This document shows positions 41,642 through 50,881 of a DNA stretch of 64,000 bases, in pieces. A program made the position numbers and the translations under genes. The number at the start of each line of letters is the position of its first letter. Within the stretch, counting starts at the first letter, position 1. The notes beneath the pieces are model-generated. The model was given only the letters and a program-made list of their open reading frames with translations, had not been told where the DNA came from and searched no databases. Source of the DNA: a bacterium (lineage in GTDB: Bacteria; Elusimicrobiota; Elusimicrobia; Elusimicrobiales; UBA9959); contig JAJZRA010000001.1 of the NCBI GenBank assembly GCA_021847485.1, positions 1-64,000 on the forward strand, read 5' to 3'.

Positions 41642-43804
41642 ATGACCACCTCATGGCGTTTCAAGGACGAAGGCCTCCTGCGCTGCCTCGCGGGGCTGGA
41701 CGGCGTGACCCCGCAACAGGTGGCGAAGTTCAGGAATGAGCGACGCAAGTACCTGTCGCATTCTCTTATCGAGGCCGGGACCGTCACGCAGGAACGCCTG
41801 GTAGGCGCCGTGGAGGCGGCTTACAGGTGCCGCTACGTCCCGCTCTCCGCCGACAGGGCGGAGAAGTTCGCGCTGTCCCTGGTGCCGGAGCGGATCTGCC
41901 GCAAGTACGACCTGGTCCCGCTGCGCCTGACCGAGAGCGAGATGCTGGTGGCCACTTACGATCCGGCGGACCTGAACGCACAGGCGGACGTCGAGGCCCT
42001 TACGGGGCGGCGCGTCAGGCCGCAGTTCAGCCTCCCGCTGGAGATCGAGAGCTGCCTTGACCAGCTCTATAGTTCCGACAAGGTCATCTTCGACCTGCTC
42101 AGCCGCGTGGAGGCGCCCGACGATATCATGGTGGTGGGCGGGACCGGAGGCGAGGCGCCGCCGGCGGACGCCGTCTCCTCCCCGGTCATAACGCTGGTCA
42201 ATTCCATCATCTCGCAGGCCTACCGCAAGCGTTCCTCGGACATCCACATCGAGCACGAGGAGCAGGGCAGCCACGTCCGCATCCGGATAGACGGCGAGCT
42301 CAGGAACATCATGAAACTGCCGCGCTACGTGGCGGCCGGGCCGGTCGTTTCCCGCATCAAGATCATGTCGGAACTGGACGTGTCCAACCATATGCGGCCG
42401 CAGGACGGCCGCACCAAGGTCCGTATCGGGCCGGCGGAGGTCGGCCTGCGCGTCTCCACGCTGCCCACCGCCTACGGCGAGAAGGTCGTCATCCGCATCC
42501 TGGACCAGCGCGCCGCCGAGGTCCCGTTCGAGAAGCTGGGCTTCGCCCCCGAGGTGGCCGCCGCGCTGGACAGGTGCGTCTCCGCCCATCAGGGAATACT
42601 GCTGGTGACCGGCCCTACCGGCTCCGGCAAGACCACCACCCTTTATTCCGTCCTTAATAAGGTAAAGCAGGAGACCAGCAACGTCGTTACCGCGGAGGAC
42701 CCCATAGAGTACAAGCTGGCCGGCATCAACCAAGTGCAGGTGAACGAGCGGCAGGGGCTCTCCTTCGCCTCCGTCCTGCGGTCGGTGCTGCGCCAGGACC
42801 CCGACATCATCATGGTGGGCGAGATCCGCGACAGGGAGACGGCCGACATGGCCTTCCAGGCCGCGATGACCGGCCACCTGGTCCTTTCGACGCTGCACAC
42901 CAACGACACCGTCTCCGCCATCTCGCGCCTGGCGGACATGGGCGTGGACCGCTTCAAGATCTCGCCCGGCCTGCTGGCCGTGACCGCGCAGCGGCTGGTC
43001 CGCCGCCTCTGCCCGCAGTGCAGGCGGCCGGTCCCGCCGGAGGAACTGCCCGCCGGCGTCGCCAGGGAGCTGGCGCGCCACGGTTTCGGCGCCGCCTGTT
43101 ACCGCGCGGCCGGCTGCAAGGCCTGCGAAGGCTCCGGCTACTCCGGGCGCACCTCCATCGTGGAACTGCTGCTGGTGGACGCCAAGGTGAAGGAGCACAT
43201 CAATTCCGGAGTTCCGGCGGAGACCATTAAGGCGAGGGCCCTGGCGTCCGGCAGCCTCAGGACTATCGGAAAGGACGCCCTCTGGCACCTGTCCACGGGG
43301 GAGACCGACCTGAAGGAGATAGAGCCGTACCTGGATGCGCCGGGCGCCGAGCCCGAGGCCGATCCCGGCCCGGAGGCCGCCTCCGCTCCGTCCCCGCGCC
43401 CGGCGGGCGCGCCGGCCCGCCGCCCGCGCGTGATGGTGGCCGACGACGACGCCATAATGCGCATGCTCATGCGCAAGGCCATCGAAAGCGCCGGCTACGA
43501 GGCGCTCGAGGCAGCGGACGGGGAGGAGGCCATCACCAGGATAGCCGCCGGCCCCGCCCCCGACCTGCTGGTGGCCGACATCAATATGCCGCGCCTCGAC
43601 GGCCTCGGCCTGGTGAAGGGCGTGCGCGGAACGCTGGGGCTGCTGGACCTGCCGGTCATCATGCTGACCAGCGAAAGCTCCGACAGGAGCCAGGAGCTGG
43701 CCTTCCAGTTGGGGGCGGACGATTACGTGATAAAGCCGTTCAAGGGCCCGCTGGTCATGGCCCGGATAACGGCCGCGCTCAGGCGGGCCGGCCGCGTGAA
43801 GTGA
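41642..43804 (+). CDS. GspE/PilB-type secretion ATPase with C-terminal response-regulator receiver domain
   Basis: GPTGSGKTTTLYSVLN, DPDIIMVGEIRDRETA, CPQC..CKAC; REC domain RVMVADDDAIMRMLMRKAIESAGYEALEAADGEEA..DLLVADINMPRLDG..VIMLTSES..GADDYVIKPF. Confidence 0.88.
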   Translation: MTTSWRFKDEGLLRCLAGLDGVTPQQVAKFRNERRKYLSHSLIEAGTVTQERLVGAVEAAYRCRYVPLSADRAEKFALSLVPERICRKYDLVPLRLTESEMLVATYDPADLNAQADVEALTGRRVRPQFSLPLEIESCLDQLYSSDKVIFDLLSRVEAPDDIMVVGGTGGEAPPADAVSSPVITLVNSIISQAYRKRSSDIHIEHEEQGSHVRIRIDGELRNIMKLPRYVAAGPVVSRIKIMSELDVSNHMRPQDGRTKVRIGPAEVGLRVSTLPTAYGEKVVIRILDQRAAEVPFEKLGFAPEVAAALDRCVSAHQGILLVTGPTGSGKTTTLYSVLNKVKQETSNVVTAEDPIEYKLAGINQVQVNERQGLSFASVLRSVLRQDPDIIMVGEIRDRETADMAFQAAMTGHLVLSTLHTNDTVSAISRLADMGVDRFKISPGLLAVTAQRLVRRLCPQCRRPVPPEELPAGVARELARHGFGAACYRAAGCKACEGSGYSGRTSIVELLLVDAKVKEHINSGVPAETIKARALASGSLRTIGKDALWHLSTGETDLKEIEPYLDAPGAEPEADPGPEAASAPSPRPAGAPARRPRVMVADDDAIMRMLMRKAIESAGYEALEAADGEEAITRIAAGPAPDLLVADINMPRLDGLGLVKGVRGTLGLLDLPVIMLTSESSDRSQELAFQLGADDYVIKPFKGPLVMARITAALRRAGRVK

Positions 43805-43854
43805 CCGGCCATTATTTTGTAAGATTATGCGCAGTGGATCCCAGGAGGATTAAG

Positions 43855-44622
43855 ATGAAAAAGATACTTCTCGCTGTTTTCGCCTGCTTCATGGCGGGCA
43901 CCGCGCTGGCCGCGGACAACACCGACCTTACCGAAGACCAGAAGACCCTGTACTTCCTCGGCAAAGCCGTCAGTTCCAAGATCAAGCAGTTCGACTTCAC
44001 CCCCGAGGAGACCAAGTACATCGTCATGGGCTTCTCGGAGTCGCTGGAGGGCAAGCCCGCCAAGGCCGACGATTCCTACGGCATGAAGCTCAACGAGTAC
44101 CTCGCCAAGAAGCAGGAGGCCGCGGTGGCCAAGCAGAAGGAGGCCGCCAAGCCCTTCCTCGAGAAGATGGCCAAGGAGAAGGGCGCCAAGACTCTGCCGT
44201 CCGGCGTGATCTATATCCCCGTCAAGGAAGGCAAGGGGGCCAGCCCCAAGGCCTCCGACATGGTCAAGGTGCACTACCACGGCACCTTCCCCGACGGTAA
44301 GGTCTTCGACTCCTCGGTGGAGCGCGGCACTCCCGCCGAGTTCCCGCTCAACGGCGTGATCCCGTGTTGGACCGAGGGCGTGCAGAAGATGAAGGTCGGC
44401 GGCAAGGCCAAGCTGGTCTGCCCGTCCGACACCGCCTACGGCGACCAGGGCGCGGGCGGCGCCATCCCCGGCGGCGCCACGCTGGTGTTCGACGTGGAAC
44501 TGCTCGACATCGTCAAGCCCGAGGCCCCGGCCAAACCGGCCGCCAAGCCCGCCAAGAAGGACGCTCCCAAGGCCGAGGCCAAGCCCGCCGAAGCCAAGCC
44601 CGCCGAGACCAAGAAGAACTGA
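43855..44622 (+). CDS. FKBP-type peptidyl-prolyl cis-trans isomerase, exported, Lys/Ala/Pro-rich tail
   Basis: VKVHYHGTFPDGKVFDSSVERGTPAEFPLNGVIPCWTEGVQKMKVGGKAKLVCPSDTAYGDQG; RBS AGGAGG before ATG 43855. Confidence 0.92.
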   Translation: MKKILLAVFACFMAGTALAADNTDLTEDQKTLYFLGKAVSSKIKQFDFTPEETKYIVMGFSESLEGKPAKADDSYGMKLNEYLAKKQEAAVAKQKEAAKPFLEKMAKEKGAKTLPSGVIYIPVKEGKGASPKASDMVKVHYHGTFPDGKVFDSSVERGTPAEFPLNGVIPCWTEGVQKMKVGGKAKLVCPSDTAYGDQGAGGAIPGGATLVFDVELLDIVKPEAPAKPAAKPAKKDAPKAEAKPAEAKPAETKKN

Positions 44623-44640
44623 AGCGCGGTCAGCGGATAA

Positions 44641-44677
44641 AGAAAAAGCCCCGGGGTTCTCCCGGGGCTTTTTTTCT
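44641..44677. terminator. Bidirectional intrinsic terminator
   Basis: AGAAAAAGCCCCGGG..CCCGGGGCTTTTTTTCT. Confidence 0.85.
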
Positions 44678-44687
44678 GAGGGCGGTT

Positions 44688-45611
44688 TCAGGCTTTCTTC
44701 CCGTCCGGCTTTATCAGCACCGACAGCAGCATCGACAGGGCCAGGATCCCCAGCACCACGCCGAGCGAAAGGATGGCGGGGATATGTACGAAGTCGGAGG
44801 CCAGCATCTTGCAGCCCACGTAGAACAGGATGACCGAGATGCCGGTCTTGAGATAGCGGAACAGGTCCAGCAGCGAGGCCAGGAGGAAGTACAGCGAGCG
44901 CAGGCCGACCACGGCGAAGACGTTGGAGGTGTAGACGATGAAGGCCTCCTTGGAGATGGCCAGCACCGCCGGGATCGAGTCCACCGCGAAGATCAGGTCC
45001 GAGGTCTCGATGACGAGCAGCGTGGCGAAGAGGGGGGTGGCGTAGAGCACCGCGTCCCTGCGCACGAAGAAGTCGCCGCTGCGGTCGTCCTTGGCGATGG
45101 GCATGACTTTCGCCAGCAGCTTCAGCACCGGGTTCGCGCCGGGGTCCATCTCCTCGTCCTTCTGGAAGTACATCTTGAAGGCCGTGTAGATCAGGATGGC
45201 GCCGAAGACGTAGATGATCCAGCCGAAGGCCTTTATCAGGCCGACGCCGGTGAAGATCAGGATCATGCGCATCACGACGGCGCCTATGATGCCCCAGGTC
45301 AGGATCTTCGGCTGGTACCGCTTGTCCACGCCGAAGTAGGCGAAGATCATCACGAAGACGAACATATTGTCCATCGAGAGGGAATACTCGATGACGTAGC
45401 CCGTGAAGAACTCTATCATGCGCTCGTAGCCCAGCATGTAGCCGGTCAGGAAGCCGAACAGCGAGGCCACCAGCACCCAGAAGCCGCAGAGCATCAGCGC
45501 TTCCTTGCGCGTGATCTCGTGCGCGCGGCCTGCCGAGAGCTTTATGTCGGCCGCGAACAGCGATGCCGCGGTGACGCCGAAGACCAGCCACATGATCTCG
45601 AGAGGTGTCAT
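44688..45611 (-). CDS. TerC family integral membrane protein
   Basis: EYSLSMDNMFVFVMIFAYFGV, LLVIETSDLIFAVDSIPAVLAIS. Confidence 0.93.
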   Translation of the reverse strand: MTPLEIMWLVFGVTAASLFAADIKLSAGRAHEITRKEALMLCGFWVLVASLFGFLTGYMLGYERMIEFFTGYVIEYSLSMDNMFVFVMIFAYFGVDKRYQPKILTWGIIGAVVMRMILIFTGVGLIKAFGWIIYVFGAILIYTAFKMYFQKDEEMDPGANPVLKLLAKVMPIAKDDRSGDFFVRRDAVLYATPLFATLLVIETSDLIFAVDSIPAVLAISKEAFIVYTSNVFAVVGLRSLYFLLASLLDLFRYLKTGISVILFYVGCKMLASDFVHIPAILSLGVVLGILALSMLLSVLIKPDGKKA

Positions 45612-45701
45612 GATAAAGGAGATTATATTAAATAAAGCGCGGTTTACTTTTACGGTGATATTGTCTAGAATTTACTGACACCATTCGGTATAGGAGGAGA
45701 A

Positions 45702-46685
45702 ATGAGCGATACGTTCGATATAGTGCTCCTGCTGGCCCTGCCCGCTTCCGGCAAGTCCGAAGTGCGGCGCTTCCTGGCCAACATCGAGCCCGAGAGGCTT
45801 ACGAAAGAATTCCACATCGGCCCCAACCTGCAGCTGGACGACTTTCCGTACGTCCATATGATGCGCCGCGCCGACGACGAGCTCGGCAAGCTCGGCAAGG
45901 CTCGCATGTTCTTCAAGAGCGGCGACAAGCCGTTCATCGACCCCAAGGACTGGGGGACCCTGATCCACCTCCTCAACGAGGATTACCACGACCTGATGAA
46001 GAAGAACGTCGTGAAGGCGGATTCCGCCGCCGACCTGCTGATGCGCCGCATCGACAAGGCCGGCGAGAAGGCCAAGCTCGCCCCGCGCCTGGCGAAACTG
46101 GACAAGGACACCTGGACCAAGGTGGCCCAGGCCCTGGAAAAGGAAGCGAGGGCGATGCTCGACGAGAAGCACGCCGCCTACCCCGCCTCGTTCGAGGGCA
46201 AGACCATAGTCATCGAGGCCGCCCGCGGCGGTCCGGACAAATCGACCTTCCCTCTGCAGGACCCGCTCGGTTACCAGTACTCGCTGCGCGAGCTGGACCC
46301 CGAGATCCTCAAGCGCGCCGTGATCCTCTACGTCTGGGTCACCCCGGAGGAGAGCCGCCGCAAGAACACGGCCCGCACCAACCCGAACGACCCGGGCTCG
46401 ATCCTGCACCACGGCGTGCCGATGGAAGTGATGCTCAACGACTACGGCTGCGACGACATGGACTACCTCGAGAAGACCTCCGAAGTGCCCGGCACGATCA
46501 CCGTGGCCAACGGCGGCGTGAAGTACCACGTCCCGATAGGCCGCTTCGACAACCGCGTGGACAAGACCTCGTTCCTGCGCGTCGACAAGAAGGACTGGGA
46601 CCCGAAGATGGTGGCCGACGTCACCAGCGGCATCAAGGGAGCTACCGACAAGCTGTACTCGATGCTGGCCGCCGCCCGGAAGTAA
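45702..46685 (+). CDS. P-loop-containing protein of unknown family
   Basis: LLLALPASGKSEVRRFL Walker A-like N-terminus; good RBS AGGAGG; function not recognised. Confidence 0.7.
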   Translation: MSDTFDIVLLLALPASGKSEVRRFLANIEPERLTKEFHIGPNLQLDDFPYVHMMRRADDELGKLGKARMFFKSGDKPFIDPKDWGTLIHLLNEDYHDLMKKNVVKADSAADLLMRRIDKAGEKAKLAPRLAKLDKDTWTKVAQALEKEARAMLDEKHAAYPASFEGKTIVIEAARGGPDKSTFPLQDPLGYQYSLRELDPEILKRAVILYVWVTPEESRRKNTARTNPNDPGSILHHGVPMEVMLNDYGCDDMDYLEKTSEVPGTITVANGGVKYHVPIGRFDNRVDKTSFLRVDKKDWDPKMVADVTSGIKGATDKLYSMLAAARK

Positions 46686-46698
46686 GGGCGTACGGCGA

Positions 46699-46740
46699 AA
46701 AAGAAGAGGGCCCCGGCGAAAACCGGGGCCCTTCTCTTTT
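46699..46740. terminator. Bidirectional intrinsic terminator
   Basis: AAAAGAAGAGGGCCCCGG-CGAAAA-CCGGGGCCCTTCTCTTTT. Confidence 0.8.
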
Positions 46741-46753
46741 GCCGGGACGGCGG

Positions 46754-48223
46754 CTATTTGTTCCAGTCGTCGGCGGGGGCGGGGGCCAGCCGGCTGTTGT
46801 GGCGGCCGTAGAAGAAGTAGATCGCCAGGCCGATGCCCATCCAGACTATCAGCCGCAGCCAGGTGGCCAGCGGCAGCATGAACATCTGCCCGACGGTGAT
46901 CAGGATGCCCAGGGCCGGCACCAGCGGCACCAGCGGGGTCTTGAACGGCCGGGCGAGGTCCGGGTGGGTCCGCCTGAGCACTATGATGCTGGCGCAGACT
47001 ATCGCGAAGGCGAGCAGCGTGCCGATCGAGACCATCTCGCCGAGCGCGCCTATCGGGAACAGCCCGCCGAACACCGCCGCCACCGCGCCGGTCGCCATCG
47101 TGGTGACGTGCGGCGTGCGGAACTTCGGGTGCACCTTCGAGAAGAAGGGGGGCAGCAGGCCGTCCATCGCCATCGCGTAGAAGATGCGCGGCTGGCCCAG
47201 CAGCAGTACCAGCATCACCGAGGAGAGGCCCGCTATCGCGCCTATCTTGATGAACTTGCGCAGCCAGAAGAGCTGGGGACCGGCGGCGTTGACGCCGACG
47301 GCGATCGGGTCGGGGACGTTGAGCAGGTCGAACTTCACGATGCCGGTCAGCACCAGCGCTACGGCGATGTAGAGCACCGTGCAGACGGCCAGCGACGCGA
47401 GGATGCCTATCGGCATGTCGCGCTGCGGGTTCTTGGCCTCCTGCGCGGCCGTCGAGACCGCGTCGAAGCCTATGTAGGCGAAGAAGATCACGCCCGCGGC
47501 CCGGAAGACGCCGCTCCAGCCGAACTGGCCGAAAGTGCCGGTGTTGGCCGGCATGAACGGGTCCCAGTTGGCCCGGTTTATGTAGGCGACGCCGAAGACG
47601 ATGAACAGGATGACCACCGTGACCTTGGCGAACACCGCGAAGTCGTTGACGGTGGCGGACTCCTGGATGCCGATCACCAGCAGGCCGGTCACCACGGCGA
47701 TGATCAGCACGGCGGGCAGGTTGATGATCCCGCCGGTGGCGGCCCAGCCGGTGGCGGGGTCGAACGCGAACGGCGCGCTCGACAGCGCGGCCGGGATATT
47801 GATCCCGAAGTCTTTCAGGAAGCTTACGACGTAGCCGCTCCAGCCGACGGAGACGGCCGCGGCGCCGAACAGGTACTCGAGGATCAGGTCCCAGCCGATG
47901 ATCCAGGCCAGCAGTTCGCCTATCGTCGCGTAGGAATAGGTATAGGCGGAGCCGGCTATCGGGATCATCGAGGCGAACTCGGCGTAGCAGAGGCCGGCGA
48001 AAGCGCAGCCTACGGCCGAGATGATGAACGACAGCACGATGGCGGGGCCGGCGTACTGCGCGGCCGCCTGGCCGGTCAGCACGAAGATGCCCGCGCCTAT
48101 GATGCCGCCGATGCCGAGCAGCGTGAGGTTCATCGCGCCGAGCGCGCGCTTGAGCGAATGCTCCTTCTCCGACGCCTGCTCCATCAGCGCGGCCAAGGAT
48201 TTCTTCCTGAACAATGCCTGCAT
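46754..48223 (-). CDS. APC family amino acid permease (CAT type)
   Basis: LTLLGIGGIIGAGIFVLTGQAAAQYAGPAIVLSFIISAVGC, FFAYIGFDAVSTAAQEAKNPQRDMP. Confidence 0.92.
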   Translation of the reverse strand: MQALFRKKSLAALMEQASEKEHSLKRALGAMNLTLLGIGGIIGAGIFVLTGQAAAQYAGPAIVLSFIISAVGCAFAGLCYAEFASMIPIAGSAYTYSYATIGELLAWIIGWDLILEYLFGAAAVSVGWSGYVVSFLKDFGINIPAALSSAPFAFDPATGWAATGGIINLPAVLIIAVVTGLLVIGIQESATVNDFAVFAKVTVVILFIVFGVAYINRANWDPFMPANTGTFGQFGWSGVFRAAGVIFFAYIGFDAVSTAAQEAKNPQRDMPIGILASLAVCTVLYIAVALVLTGIVKFDLLNVPDPIAVGVNAAGPQLFWLRKFIKIGAIAGLSSVMLVLLLGQPRIFYAMAMDGLLPPFFSKVHPKFRTPHVTTMATGAVAAVFGGLFPIGALGEMVSIGTLLAFAIVCASIIVLRRTHPDLARPFKTPLVPLVPALGILITVGQMFMLPLATWLRLIVWMGIGLAIYFFYGRHNSRLAPAPADDWNK

Positions 48224-48324
48224 AAGCCTCCCTGAAGATACGGAATAGCGGAAATACTACTAATTTCTCCCGTCGGGCGCAAGGCGGAGCCCGTCGTGAG
48301 GGGGGCGGTATCCCGCCTCGGGTT

Positions 48325-48353
48325 TTGAAATTCCGTTAAAATTACTATATAAT
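48325..48353 (+). promoter_or_regulatory. Promoter for tRNA-Thr
   Basis: TTGAAA - 17 nt - TATAAT. Confidence 0.75.
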
Positions 48354-48364
48354 TATATTCCATT

Positions 48365-48436
48365 GCCGAGGTAGCTCAATGGTAGAGCATTCGCTTCGTA
48401 AGCGACAGGTTGTGGGTTCGAGTCCCATCCTCGGCT
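48365..48436 (+). tRNA. tRNA-Thr (CGT), CCA not encoded
   Basis: GCCGAGG/CCTCGGC, GCTC/GAGC, TTCGC-TTCGTAA-GCGAC, GTGGG-TTCGAGT-CCCAT. Confidence 0.9.
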
Positions 48437-48493
48437 GAAGATCTTTCCGTGAACCAGGGGTTTGGCCCGTCCTTTCCGCGTTCCTCCGCTACC

Positions 48494-50875
48494 ATGTCAA
48501 AGAAAAACATCCCGTCCCCCGCAGAGTTCGACGACGTCAGCTTCGCGCCCGGGGTCAGCTTCGCGCGCAAGGTCATCTGGTGGTGGCTGCCGCTGCTGTA
48601 CCTGCTGATCTCGGACACGTTCTACCTGCGCACCTACGATTCGGCGCAGGTGAAGATCACGCTGCTGCAGATGGGCGGCATCGGCCTGATAGGGCTGTGG
48701 GCCTCGCTGCTGCTGCTCGAGGGGCGCCGCGCCTTCCGCCGCGAGGATTTCATCTTCCTGGCCCCGTTCTTCGCCTACCTGCTCTACGTGGTGGTCTCGT
48801 TCACGCACGCGCCCTACAAGGGCCCCAGCGTAGACGACTTCGTCCGCTACATCATCTACATGTCGATCACGCTGATCGTGGTGCGGGAGTTCACCACCGA
48901 AGCCATCGACCGCCTGACGAAGGTGCTGATCATCACGGCCTACATCGCCGTCCTCTACGGCGTAGTTCAGTTCCTCGACTTCCACTTCTTCCCGCCGAAA
49001 GAACAGGGGCCCGGCCTGGACCCGTTCGTCTGGCGCGGGGCTTTCGGGCGCCGCATCTTCTCCACCTACGGCAATCCCAACTTCTTCGGCAACTTCCTGG
49101 TGCTGATCTTCCCTATCGCGCTGACGCAGTTCATGAAGAAGCGTTCGGTCTTCCTGCTGCCGCTGGTGCTGCTGGACCTGTTCTGCCTCTACGCCACCGA
49201 GACCAAGGGCGCGCTGCTGGGCTTCGGCATTTCGTCGTTCCTGTTCCTGGTGTTCTACAGCTACTTCTTCCTGCGCGACAGGCTGCCTATCAGCCGTCCC
49301 AAGTTCCTGGGGCTCGCGCTGCTGCTGCCGCTTACGGCCGTCCTCGTGATCTACAAGATAGGCAACCCCATCTCCTACAGTTTCCGCATCAACACCTGGC
49401 TGTCCACCTGGGAAATGGTGGAGTCCCACCCGCTCGTCGGCCTGGGCGTGGGCAGTTTCAAGGTGATCTACCCGGCCTACCGCCGGCCGGCGATCTTCCA
49501 CCTCGAGGGCAAGCATAACACCGAGACCGACCACGCCGAGGAGGAACACCTCGAGCAGTGGATGGACAACGGCCTTATAGGCATGGGGCTCTACCTGTGG
49601 GTCATAGTCTTCGTGACCGTGGTGGGCCTCCGGGCGCTGGGCGTTATGACGGAAGGACTTAAAGGCTCCAGGCCGCCGCCGGTGGCCTACGACCTGCTCG
49701 GCTACCTCACCGCGCTGCTGGGCATGCTCATCCATAACTTTACCGACGTCAGCATGCGCTTCGTCTCCTCGGGCGTCTACCTGGGCCTGCTGCCCGGCGT
49801 CATCATCAACCTGGCCCGCGGCCACGCGCTGTGGGAACTGCATTACAAGGACGAGGCCGCCGCCCCCAAGGCCGACCAGGGCCCCGCGCCTTTCTCCTGG
49901 GGGCTCTGGGCGGCCAGGGCCGCCGCCCTGTGCGCCCTGTTCTACACGGCTTTCCTCGTGCTCAGCCAGTTCGACGGGCTGCAGGGCCCGCTGCGCAACT
50001 ACGTCGCCACCGGCGAGATCCTGCAGTGGTACATCTCCTGGGCGCTGATGCTGTTCTGCGTGGGCGGCGCCGTCTACGCCTTCGGCAACGTGCTGCTGCG
50101 GGGCCTGTCCCCGGCGGTCCCGGTGGTGGTGATCCTCGTCATGTTCCCGATCTACTACTTCTGGGGCTGGTTCAAGGGCGACGTCTACCACAACATGGCC
50201 ATCTACTTCTCCAAGCAGGGCAAGTGGGAGGACGCGATCAGCTATTACGAGAAGGTCAACAAGCTCAACCCCAGTTTCATCATGCCCTACTACTTCACGG
50301 GCAACGTGTTCAACGACCGCTTCAACATGCAGAAGAGCTATCACCCCGAGTGGGGCGACAGGAACGAGGTTCCCCGGGACGACTTCGAGCGCGCGATGGC
50401 GGCCTACGAGAAGGCCCGGGCGCTGGCGCCGAACTACGTGCAGATGCATCACCAGGTCGGCACGCTCTACCTGAAGATGTACGAGTACTACATGCGGGCC
50501 GGCAAGCCGCAGGAGGCCGCGCTCTACCTGGACAAGGCCCTCGCGCGCCTGAACCTCTACGAGAACCTCGACCCGGTCTACCCGCTCAACTACTACCGGA
50601 AGGCGCAGGCCTATATAATGAAGCGCGACCTCCCGGCGGCGGAACGGGAGTATCTCAACAACATCTACGCGTGGCGCTGCTACGTCAAAGGCCACCTGCA
50701 CGAGTCGCCCGAGGCCTACACCAACCTGGGCAACGTCCAGTACGCCCTGGGTAAGTACCGGGAGGCCGCCGAGAGCTACCGGAAGGCGCTCGCGCTGGAC
50801 CCCGCCTACGAGCAGGCCAGGCGCAACCTCGGCATAGTCCTGGGGCGGCTGCCGGCCGCCCAGGCCCGGAAATAG
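48494..50875 (+). CDS. O-antigen ligase/Wzy_C family membrane protein with C-terminal TPR repeats
   Basis: Multiple TM segments, TYGNPNFFGNFLVLIFPIAL, HAEEEHLEQWMDNGLIGMGLYLW, TPR-like AYTNLGNVQYALGKYREAAESYRKALALDP. Confidence 0.85.
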   Translation: MSKKNIPSPAEFDDVSFAPGVSFARKVIWWWLPLLYLLISDTFYLRTYDSAQVKITLLQMGGIGLIGLWASLLLLEGRRAFRREDFIFLAPFFAYLLYVVVSFTHAPYKGPSVDDFVRYIIYMSITLIVVREFTTEAIDRLTKVLIITAYIAVLYGVVQFLDFHFFPPKEQGPGLDPFVWRGAFGRRIFSTYGNPNFFGNFLVLIFPIALTQFMKKRSVFLLPLVLLDLFCLYATETKGALLGFGISSFLFLVFYSYFFLRDRLPISRPKFLGLALLLPLTAVLVIYKIGNPISYSFRINTWLSTWEMVESHPLVGLGVGSFKVIYPAYRRPAIFHLEGKHNTETDHAEEEHLEQWMDNGLIGMGLYLWVIVFVTVVGLRALGVMTEGLKGSRPPPVAYDLLGYLTALLGMLIHNFTDVSMRFVSSGVYLGLLPGVIINLARGHALWELHYKDEAAAPKADQGPAPFSWGLWAARAAALCALFYTAFLVLSQFDGLQGPLRNYVATGEILQWYISWALMLFCVGGAVYAFGNVLLRGLSPAVPVVVILVMFPIYYFWGWFKGDVYHNMAIYFSKQGKWEDAISYYEKVNKLNPSFIMPYYFTGNVFNDRFNMQKSYHPEWGDRNEVPRDDFERAMAAYEKARALAPNYVQMHHQVGTLYLKMYEYYMRAGKPQEAALYLDKALARLNLYENLDPVYPLNYYRKAQAYIMKRDLPAAEREYLNNIYAWRCYVKGHLHESPEAYTNLGNVQYALGKYREAAESYRKALALDPAYEQARRNLGIVLGRLPAAQARK

Positions 50876-50881
50876 CCGGCG

